Shown one piece after another: positions 16,120 through 21,753 of a stretch of DNA of 21,753 nucleotides. Numbering within the stretch: the stretch's first letter is position 1; each line of letters starts with the position of its first letter. Origin of the DNA: JANXXV01 sp038230275 (GTDB lineage Bacteria > Acidobacteriota > Terriglobia > Bryobacterales > Bryobacteraceae); assembly GCA_038230275.1 (NCBI GenBank), contig JBBRNO010000119.1, positions 1-21,753 of the forward strand, in the 5' to 3' direction. Both the position numbers and the translations under genes were made by a program. The notes below the pieces were generated by a model, which saw nothing but the letters and a program-made list of their open reading frames with translations, did no database searches and had not been told where the DNA came from.

Positions 16120-17825
16120 ACTTGCTGGACATCCTCATCGCGGTTCCCTTTATCGGATTCACCGCCGTAATGCTGCTGCCGAAAAGCAATGCCGGCGCAG
16201 CGAAAATGATCGCGCTGGTAATTGCTCTGGCCATCTTTGTTGGATCACTCGCATTGATCGGTCCGGTGGCAGCCTCGAAAGGCGAGTGGCAATTCGTCAC
16301 CAACGTCAACTGGATTCAGGTCCCGGGCCTGCTGCCTGGCGAAGGCATCAAATACCACACTGGTATGGACGGAATCAGCCTCTGGCTGGTGCTGCTCTCC
16401 ACGTTCCTGACTCCGATCGCCATGCTGATTTCCTGGAACTCCGTCACCGACAGGCCAAAGGAATTCTTCGCCTTCCTGCTGTTATTGGAGTTCGGACTCA
16501 TCGGCGTTTTCGTCGCGCTGGACCTCTTCCTCTTCTACACATTCTGGGAAATCTGCCTGGTGCCCATGTACTTCCTCATCGGCATCTGGGGCCACGACCG
16601 CCGCATCTACGCCGCCGTCAAATTCTTCCTATACACCATGGCCGGCTCGGTGCTGATGCTGGCCGCCATCCTGTATCTGAACTTCAAGACAGGTTCGTTC
16701 GACTATCCGGTCATCCTGAACCTGCTGGCCAGCGGCAAAGTCCCGCTGACGCACATCGAACAGACCCTGCTATTCCTGGCCTTCTTCCTGGCTTTCGCCA
16801 TCAAGGTTCCGCTCTTTCCGCTGCACACCTGGCTGCCCGACGCGCACGTGGAAGCTCCCACCGCGGGCTCCGTCATGCTGGCCTCCGTGATGCTGAAGAT
16901 GGGTACCTACGGCCTGGTTCGTTTCTGTTTGCCGCTCTTCCCCAACGCCGCCCGCCAAAACGCCGGCTGGATTGTGGCGCTGGCAATCATCGGCATCATC
17001 TACGGCGCGCTGGTCGCGCTGGTGCAGCCGAACATGAAGAAACTGGTCGCCTACTCCTCGGTCAGCCACCTCGGCTTTGTGGTCCTTGGCGTCTTTTCGT
17101 TTACGCAAATGGGTCTCGACGGTGCGGTCTATCAGATGTTGAACCATGGCATCTCCACCGGCGCCCTCTTCATCCTGGTCGGTTATCTCTATGAGCGCCG
17201 TCACTCGCTGGAAATCTCAGCATACGGAGGCGTGGCGACCGCCGCCCCCTGGCTGGCCACCGTATTTTTGATTACCACGCTAGCCAGCATCGGATTGCCG
17301 ACGCTGAACAACTTCATCGGTGAGTTTCTAGTCTTGCAGGGCGCGGCGGAAGTGAACTTCCAATGGACCGTCTTCGCCGCCATCGGCGTAATTCTGTCCG
17401 CCTGCTATATGCTGTGGATGTATCAGCGAACCTTCTTCGGATTGATGCCCGGCCAAACGGCGGACGCCGGTCACGGTCATTCGGCCGGTCATTCTCACGG
17501 ACCCGCAGGGCATTCGCATGATCCCGGCCATGACCACCCTCACGATCACGGCCACGATCATGCCCACGGCGACGATCATGCCCATGACGCACACAGCCAC
17601 TGGCACATGCCGGATCTCAGCCTGCGGGAATGGGTGGCCATTGTGCCGCTGCTGGTTCTAATGGTCTGGATGGGCATGGGTTCGCAATCCTTCTTGCCCT
17701 CCATCGGGGTAGCCACCGCGCGCACTCTTGAGCAAAGCAAATCGAACATCGAATATCAGGTGAAAATTCCGTCAGCAGTTCCTCAACAGACCGCACCGCT
17801 AACGGAGGCAGCCAGTGCCCGTTAA
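16116..17825 (+). CDS. nuoM: NADH-quinone oxidoreductase subunit M with histidine-rich loop
   Basis: Antiporter-like proton-pumping subunit, 569 residues against about 510 in E. coli. Conserved residues include Glu145 in YTFWEICLVPMY and Lys230 in FAIKVPLFPLHTWLPDAHVEAPTAGS. The extra length comes from two parts. Residues 453-497 form an insert with 18 histidines mixed with Asp, Gly, Ala and Ser, between the membrane helices before (412-440) and after (502-527) it. A tail of about 40 residues follows the last helix. The usual topology of NuoM would put the histidine loop on the cytoplasmic side. The start overlaps nuoL and the end overlaps nuoN by 11 bp. Confidence 0.97.
   Translation: MNLLDILIAVPFIGFTAVMLLPKSNAGAAKMIALVIALAIFVGSLALIGPVAASKGEWQFVTNVNWIQVPGLLPGEGIKYHTGMDGISLWLVLLSTFLTPIAMLISWNSVTDRPKEFFAFLLLLEFGLIGVFVALDLFLFYTFWEICLVPMYFLIGIWGHDRRIYAAVKFFLYTMAGSVLMLAAILYLNFKTGSFDYPVILNLLASGKVPLTHIEQTLLFLAFFLAFAIKVPLFPLHTWLPDAHVEAPTAGSVMLASVMLKMGTYGLVRFCLPLFPNAARQNAGWIVALAIIGIIYGALVALVQPNMKKLVAYSSVSHLGFVVLGVFSFTQMGLDGAVYQMLNHGISTGALFILVGYLYERRHSLEISAYGGVATAAPWLATVFLITTLASIGLPTLNNFIGEFLVLQGAAEVNFQWTVFAAIGVILSACYMLWMYQRTFFGLMPGQTADAGHGHSAGHSHGPAGHSHDPGHDHPHDHGHDHAHGDDHAHDAHSHWHMPDLSLREWVAIVPLLVLMVWMGMGSQSFLPSIGVATARTLEQSKSNIEYQVKIPSAVPQQTAPLTEAASAR
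17472..17606 (+). other. nuoM: Histidine-rich segment inside nuoM
   Basis: Codes for residues 453-497 of NuoM, with 18 His in 45 positions, often as HxH or GHxH with Asp. The DNA has imperfect short repeats built from CAC/CAT codons alternating with GAC, GGC and GCC. The histidine spacing resembles metal-binding stretches in zinc and nickel transport or chaperone proteins; metal binding is inference. Confidence 0.9.
17804..17817 (+). promoter_or_regulatory. nuoN: Ribosome binding site deciding the GTG start of nuoN
   Basis: GGAGG at 17804-17808 is 6 nt before GTG 17815. It lies inside the end of nuoM and fixes nuoN as a GTG-started gene overlapping nuoM by 11 bp. Confidence 0.8.
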
Positions 17826-19284
17826 CTACATACCTACCGGCACGGAGTACTTCCGCTTTCTCCCGGAAATCATCCTGACACTGGTGGCCACCGCGGTCAT
17901 GATGCTGGAACCGGTAATCGGCCAGCGCCACCGCAGTGTGCTTCCCAATCTGTCGTTAGCAGGGTTGTTCGCCGCACTATGGGCAGCGGTAGTGGCCTAC
18001 TCAAATCCTGGCCCGGCATTCCATGACATGCTGCTGATCGACGGTTTCTCCACCTTTTTCCGTGTCCTAGTGATCATCGTCGGAATTCTGGTGGTCTTCG
18101 CCTCCGGTCAATACTTGAGCCGCGAAAAAGCCGAGGCTGGTGAGTACCACGCTCTGCTGCTATTTTCCATCGTCGGCCAATGCATTCTGGCTAGCGCCAA
18201 TGAGTTGATGATGGTCTTCATCGGCATCGAAATCTCGTCCATCGCCTCCTACATCCTGGCCGGCTATCTGCGCGACGATAAGCGCAACAACGAATCTGCC
18301 ATCAAATATTTCCTCCTGGGATCGTTCGCCACCGCGTTCTTGTTGTACGGCGTAGCGTGGATCTACGGCTTGACCGGATCCACCAACCTGACAGAAATCC
18401 GCCGCATCCTGAACACGCGCGAAATCGCACCGTCTCTAGCTCTGGTTGGAACGTCCGCTGCGTTGATGTTCGTCGGCTTCGCTTTCAAGGTCTCCGCGGC
18501 GCCATTCCAGGTCTGGGCTCCCGATGTATACCAGGGCGCTCCAGTCCCTGTCAGCGCCTTCATGTCGGCCGGCCCAAAGGCCGCCGCCTTCGCCGTATTC
18601 CTGCGCGTGTACATGACCGCCTTCGAGCCGATCAGCGACCGCTGGGCCCCCATCATCTGGATCTCCGCGCTGCTCACCATGATCGTCGGCAACTTCGCGG
18701 CCATCCGTCAGCAAAATATCAAACGCATGCTAGCCTACAGCTCCATTGCACATGCCGGCTACGTCATGGTCGCGGTCACCTGCCATTCCTCCATTGGGAC
18801 CGCGGCGGCCATGTTCTATCTGGCCTCTTACGCATTCATGAACGTCGGAGCCTTCGCGGTGGTAACCCACTTCGCGCGGCAGGGCGAACAGTACTTACAA
18901 ATTGACGAAATGGCCGGTCTTGCTAAGCGTCAACCCGCCACCGCGGCCCTGCTCACCATCTTCCTGTTATCGCTGCTCGGCGTTCCGCTGACTGGTGGTT
19001 TCTTCGGCAAGTTCTACGTCTTCAAAGCGGCACTGGACGCACATCTCGTTTGGCTGACAGTGCTCGGCCTGCTGAACAGCGCCGTCGCGGCATTCTACTA
19101 TCTCCGCATCATCGTAGTGATGTACATGCACGAGCCCGGCGAAGCCACGGAATCACTGCAACCCTTGGGACCGGGCTTGAAAACTGCCATCTGGATCTCC
19201 GCGCTGGCAACATTGATCCTCGGCATCTTCCCTGCCCACGTCCTGAATTTTGCCGGCAGGTCCGCCGATCTGATGATGAAGTAG
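17815..19284 (+). CDS. nuoN: NADH-quinone oxidoreductase subunit N
   Basis: Third antiporter-like subunit of complex I, 489 residues with about 14 membrane helices. The expected charged residues are present: Glu139 in FIGIEISSIASYILAGY and Lys225 in GFAFKVSAAPFQVWAPDVYQGAP. The GTG start is supported by a good ribosome site. It is the last gene of the operon. A possible terminator hairpin begins at its stop codon. Confidence 0.97.
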   Translation: MPVNYIPTGTEYFRFLPEIILTLVATAVMMLEPVIGQRHRSVLPNLSLAGLFAALWAAVVAYSNPGPAFHDMLLIDGFSTFFRVLVIIVGILVVFASGQYLSREKAEAGEYHALLLFSIVGQCILASANELMMVFIGIEISSIASYILAGYLRDDKRNNESAIKYFLLGSFATAFLLYGVAWIYGLTGSTNLTEIRRILNTREIAPSLALVGTSAALMFVGFAFKVSAAPFQVWAPDVYQGAPVPVSAFMSAGPKAAAFAVFLRVYMTAFEPISDRWAPIIWISALLTMIVGNFAAIRQQNIKRMLAYSSIAHAGYVMVAVTCHSSIGTAAAMFYLASYAFMNVGAFAVVTHFARQGEQYLQIDEMAGLAKRQPATAALLTIFLLSLLGVPLTGGFFGKFYVFKAALDAHLVWLTVLGLLNSAVAAFYYLRIIVVMYMHEPGEATESLQPLGPGLKTAIWISALATLILGIFPAHVLNFAGRSADLMMK

Positions 19285-19312
19285 CTTCCCGCTAGGGTTG
19301 GCGTGGAGCTTT
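19283..19312 (+). terminator. Possible terminator hairpin after nuoN
   Basis: AGCTTCCCGC (19283-19292) can pair with GCGTGGAGCT (19301-19310) around an 8-nt loop, with one mismatch and one G-U pair. Only three T residues follow, so it is a weak candidate for an intrinsic terminator, but it sits where the nuo operon should end. Confidence 0.35.
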
Positions 19313-19316
19313 GGTG

Positions 19317-19705
19317 TCACTCCCATTCTGGTGCAAGGATCACGCCGTCTACTTTTCCGTAGGCGCCACGCGTGAACTCCAGTTGCGCATCCACCACCTT
19401 CGCGAAGAACTTGTCCGGTGCGAAAGGGCGAACTTCTCGGGAGCGATGGAAATTTCCTTTGGCGCTTCCGGCAACGGAATGCCCAATGCCAGCTTTTCCA
19501 ACTCCTGTTCTAGTTTGCCAGCCCCGGGAGTGGATAGATTGCCCAGCGTGATCACCACCACTGTCTCGTCCAGCACACGTAGGATGTGCGTGGAAAAACC
19601 ATTATTGACAAGCCGACGAAGCATCCCACCCCACCAATTCTCAGCCACAACCGAGCCCGCGAGTAAATCATCAGCGTCTACGATGAGCTGTTTCGGCTTC
19701 CTGCC
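19317..19705 (-). pseudogene. Remnant of a beta-lactamase-like serine hydrolase C-terminal end
   Basis: Two frames carry pieces of the same protein end. The first (to about 19425) reads NNGFSTHILRVLDETVVVITLGNLS, typical of the end of a class C beta-lactamase-like domain (HGGGINGF... in intact relatives). It then reaches LGIPLPEAPKEISIAPEKFA. The second, in a shifted frame, reads APDKFFAKVVDAQLEFTRG...GKVDGVILAPEWE and stops at 19319-19317. It resembles the DUF3471-type C-terminal domain. About 50-60 residues that should lie between them are missing. The catalytic N-terminal domain (SxxK, YxN) is absent, and the stretch from 19705 to about 19630 is unrecognisable. No intact product is expected. 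It is downstream of the DoxX-like gene. Confidence 0.6.
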
Positions 19706-19719
19706 TCAATTTTCTTTAC

Positions 19720-20058
19720 TCACTTCAAGGACGCGATCAAGATATAGGCATTTAAGATCATCAACGCTAACGCTGGAAAGGAAATCAGTAAGCTGTCTCC
19801 AATTCTGATTCGGACTCCTAGTCCGGCCATCATCAATAGCGAGAGGCCTCCGGAGGACAGCCACAGCGCAAGGGGCCATTTCAACCCGACCAACAACCCC
19901 ACTCCGCCCAGCACCTCTAAAAGACCGGTCAATGTCCTGAGCCTTTCAAGGCCAAAGCGTTTAAACTCGCCTTGCATGGACAACGAGCTCAAACATAACC
20001 CTCCGTAAATTAGGAACGTCGCGCTTGATCCGAAGATGGCAATGGTATGGAGGCTCAT
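19720..20058 (-). CDS. DoxX-like small membrane protein
   Basis: A 112-residue protein with about four hydrophobic helices (roughly 5-22, 42-60, 64-84 and 90-110). The order and the motif LLEVLGGVGLLVGL fit the DoxX-like (DoxX_2) family of small membrane proteins, whose role is mostly unknown. The open frame extends upstream to 20265, but those 69 residues look non-coding. ATG 20058 has GGAG 9 nt before it and begins a normal first helix. It may be the last intact gene of the minus-strand block, 307 bp after the four-helix membrane protein. Confidence 0.75.
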   Translation of the reverse strand: MSLHTIAIFGSSATFLIYGGLCLSSLSMQGEFKRFGLERLRTLTGLLEVLGGVGLLVGLKWPLALWLSSGGLSLLMMAGLGVRIRIGDSLLISFPALALMILNAYILIASLK

Positions 20059-20365
20059 CGACGGACGCTCCGGGATGGACGGCGGTCGAAAAAAAAGAAA
20101 ATTGTGAGACTGAGGGACAAAATAAACTCTCTCTGGGAGGTGCCCAGCACTGAAACGTACATGCTCAACCAGCCCGGGGAACATCTGTTCTGAGCAGGAG
20201 CCTCCCTCGCCCATTGTAGGCGCTCTGGTCCTTGGAGTCGCCTTTCTTGGAATCGCGGATCCCATACCAAGGCGGCTGATCTTCGAGCATGATGACCGAA
20301 AGTATGAGCTTCTGTGCTACTTGCAGGATCGGGAAGGTTCGGTTCTTCGAAGTGGCGTCACTACC
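20059..20365. other. Intergenic stretch without a recognisable gene
   Basis: I see no supported gene. Read on the minus strand, a small hairpin CTGGG/CCCAG (20147-20133) is followed, after a purine stretch, by TTTATTTTG. Close to the DoxX-like gene there is a T-rich tract. It may hold the promoter of that gene or the end of the upstream operon; neither is clear. Confidence 0.4.
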
Positions 20366-20791
20366 CTAATTGGCCGAAAGCCAAAGGGCGACGATCACTC
20401 CGCGGGCAGACCATGCAATCGTCCGCAGCCAATTCCATCGACACAGGGCTACGTGAACCTCCGGCTGAAATCCTTCGGTTTGAAACCGTTCGTGAAGCGG
20501 CACCAAGACAAAGAACGTGGTCATCCAAATAAGTACAACCAATCCAAATCCGATCAGGGCTGGTGGGTTCAGCGGGCCGCGTTTCCATACGATAACGGCG
20601 GAGAGCACGAGTTCAAGCAACATGGCAGGCATCACAACGAAGGTGATGCGCGTGGAGTGAAAGGTATGGCTGCTCTTGAAACTCGCACGGTCCAGAGATT
20701 GAAACATCGGATAGTGAACGAGTTGGATCAGCCAAATCACGCCGACCATGTACCAGGTGGCAGCGGCGTGAAGCGTGAGTGTAAGACCCAT
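20366..20791 (-). CDS. Conserved four-helix membrane protein of unknown function
   Basis: 141 residues with four hydrophobic segments at about 8-27, 50-69, 77-98 and 120-139. Short conserved-looking motifs at the membrane edges are WLIQLVHYPMF (20-30), TFHSTRITFVVMP (43-55), VPLHERF (97-103) and NWLRTIAWSARG (120-131). I recall similar uncharacterised membrane proteins in acidobacteria and other bacteria, with charged His and Arg at equal places; no function is known to me. It starts 14 bp after the SDR gene stop and is probably in the same operon. Confidence 0.8.
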   Translation of the reverse strand: MGLTLTLHAAATWYMVGVIWLIQLVHYPMFQSLDRASFKSSHTFHSTRITFVVMPAMLLELVLSAVIVWKRGPLNPPALIGFGLVVLIWMTTFFVLVPLHERFQTEGFQPEVHVALCRWNWLRTIAWSARGVIVALWLSAN

Positions 20792-20805
20792 TCCGCTAGC
20801 CTAAG

Positions 20806-21540
20806 CTATCTGCCGGTCGCACGAACGCTTCCCAATCCGCCATCGACGCCCAGGACTTGTCCGGTGACCCAGTCATTTTCGGGATCTAGCAACCAAGAGA
20901 TTGCCGACGCGATGTGTTCCGGTTTGCCCACCCTTCCCAACGGATGCATTGCCAGCGAGGCTTTGAGTGCGGCTTCGTTCGAGGTGATCTTCCCGGTCAA
21001 AGGTGTCTCTACCAAGCCGGGGGCGACGCAGTTCACGCGGATATTGCGGACCGCGTACGTAGCGGCGGCTGAGAGCGTAAGCCCAATGACTCCCGCCTTT
21101 GCGGCAGCGATAGCCTCATGATTCGCCAAACCGATGCGGGCCGCCGCCGTCGAGCAAAGTACGATGGACCCACCGGTTTGCATCATGAGCCGGGAACCAG
21201 ATCGTACCACATGAAAAGCGGTTGTCAGATTTGTTCGTAGAGTTTCAGACCAGTCGGAGTCGCTGGTCAAATGCGCCGGCTTCAGCAGCACGCTGCCCGC
21301 GCAGTTGACAATTCCGTGAACCGGACCGAAGGCAGCAACAGCTGCCTCGAACTCGGCGGCATTAGAGGCATCGACACACTGCGTCGCCGCGTCGAGTTCC
21401 TTACCGAGCTCCGCCAATTTATCCGCCGTACGGCCCATTAAGATTGGTTCTGCACCGAGCCGCTTCAGCCTCCGTGATAGGGCGGCGCCGATACCGCCGG
21501 CCGCGCCGACAATAATGAAGCGGGTGTTCTCAAAACTCAT
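20806..21540 (-). CDS. SDR-family protein lacking the catalytic tyrosine
   Basis: A 244-residue Rossmann-fold protein of the short-chain dehydrogenase/reductase superfamily. The cofactor motif GAAGGIG (12-18), NCAG (79-82), Asn104, PGLVETP (174-180) and the C-terminal WVTGQVLGVDGG (224-235) are present. At the active site Ser130 and Lys148 are in place, but the Tyr of YxxxK is Ile144 within HEAIAAAKAG. Activity may be altered or absent. ATG 21540 is preferred over a frame start at 21600 because it fits the family N-terminus and has AGGA 8 nt before it. It begins 1 nt after the stop of the upstream gene, so the two are surely cotranscribed. The substrate is unknown. Confidence 0.88.
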   Translation of the reverse strand: MSFENTRFIIVGAAGGIGAALSRRLKRLGAEPILMGRTADKLAELGKELDAATQCVDASNAAEFEAAVAAFGPVHGIVNCAGSVLLKPAHLTSDSDWSETLRTNLTTAFHVVRSGSRLMMQTGGSIVLCSTAAARIGLANHEAIAAAKAGVIGLTLSAAATYAVRNIRVNCVAPGLVETPLTGKITSNEAALKASLAMHPLGRVGKPEHIASAISWLLDPENDWVTGQVLGVDGGLGSVRATGR

Positions 21541-21541
21541 A

Positions 21542-21753
21542 TCATTTGTCCTCGTGTGATTTGATGCCAGCTTCGCTCGAAGCGATCTGCAACGCTTCAC
21601 GTTGGATTCCCAAAATCATGCCGCTAAACACAATATGATGCAGCGGGACGACTGCGTACCAGTAAAGCAATCCGAACAACCCAAGCGGCTTGAAAAGCGC
21701 AGTTTGGCGCAATACGCACTTACCCTCACTACTCGGTTCGACTCGAAATTCAA
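21542..21753 (-). CDS. C-terminal end of a DUF2867-type SDR-related protein (partial)
   Basis: The frame runs in from beyond the window edge and ends at TGA 21544-21542, leaving 69 residues. The piece LRQTALFKPLGLFGLLYWYA, then VVPLHHIVFSGMILGI, is a typical end of DUF2867-containing NAD(P)-binding proteins, which have a membrane-associated hydrophobic tail. The first part is outside the window. It heads the block with the SDR gene and the four-helix membrane protein. Confidence 0.7.
   Translation of the reverse strand, partial: EFRVEPSSEGKCVLRQTALFKPLGLFGLLYWYAVVPLHHIVFSGMILGIQREALQIASSEAGIKSHEDK

Noticed and set aside
17472..17606. Short repeats in nuoM as a CRISPR or tandem repeat array
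   Set aside because: The repeats are codon-level His/Asp/Gly patterns inside an intact reading frame, with no spacers or regular unit.
20192..20453. Plus-strand open frame reading ADPIPRRLIFEHDDRKYELL
   Set aside because: No start with a ribosome site, no family recognised, and it runs into the antisense of the membrane protein gene.
21541..21600. 20-residue N-terminal extension of the SDR to 21600
   Set aside because: It overlaps the end of the upstream DUF2867-type gene, and ATG 21540 has a better ribosome site and the normal family start.

Overview
The window comes from a bacterial chromosome of about 58-60 % GC by eye. The gene families resemble those of Acidobacteriota, especially Solibacter/Bryobacter-like soil lineages: a 12-gene complex I operon, a TTG-started S41 protease, a VapB/VapC pair with 'EDHPEL' type antitoxin, and small membrane proteins. 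This assignment rests on recall of protein families and was not checked by search.

Layout. (1) 4-3421, minus strand: an S41 carboxy-terminal processing protease followed by guaA (GMP synthase). The guaA start codon lies inside a perfect 11-bp inverted repeat. (2) 3605-4235, plus strand: an intact VapB-like antitoxin followed by a frameshifted, internally deleted VapC toxin remnant. (3) 4232-6084, minus strand: a Tat-signal amidohydrolase, a MerR-type regulator with an unrecognised C-terminal part, and a stand-alone thiS. (4) 6089-19310, plus strand: a compact respiratory complex I operon in the order nuoA-C-D-E-F-G-H-J-K-L-M-N. Spacers are at most about 21 bp and several junctions overlap. 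A near-consensus sigma70 promoter lies directly upstream, with its -10 element overlapping that of the divergent thiS gene. (5) 19317-21753, minus strand: a short accessory block containing a degraded beta-lactamase-like hydrolase tail, a DoxX-like membrane protein, a four-helix membrane protein, an SDR that lacks the catalytic tyrosine, and the C-terminal end of a DUF2867-type protein cut by the window edge.

How the genes work together. NuoE, F and G form the NADH dehydrogenase module. NuoC and D are the quinone-side peripheral subunits. NuoH, A, J, K, N, M and L form the proton-pumping membrane arm. The operon lacks exactly nuoB (cluster N2) and nuoI (clusters N6a/N6b), which join the NADH module to the quinone site. 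A working 14-subunit enzyme therefore needs those two from elsewhere in the genome.

Most unusual points: the precise absence of nuoB and nuoI; a histidine-rich cytoplasmic loop (18 His in 45 residues) in NuoM; a NuoG that keeps all cysteines for an additional [4Fe-4S] cluster; the overlapping divergent thiS/nuo promoters; and the hairpin across the guaA start codon. I did not find a clear new defence or biosynthetic system.
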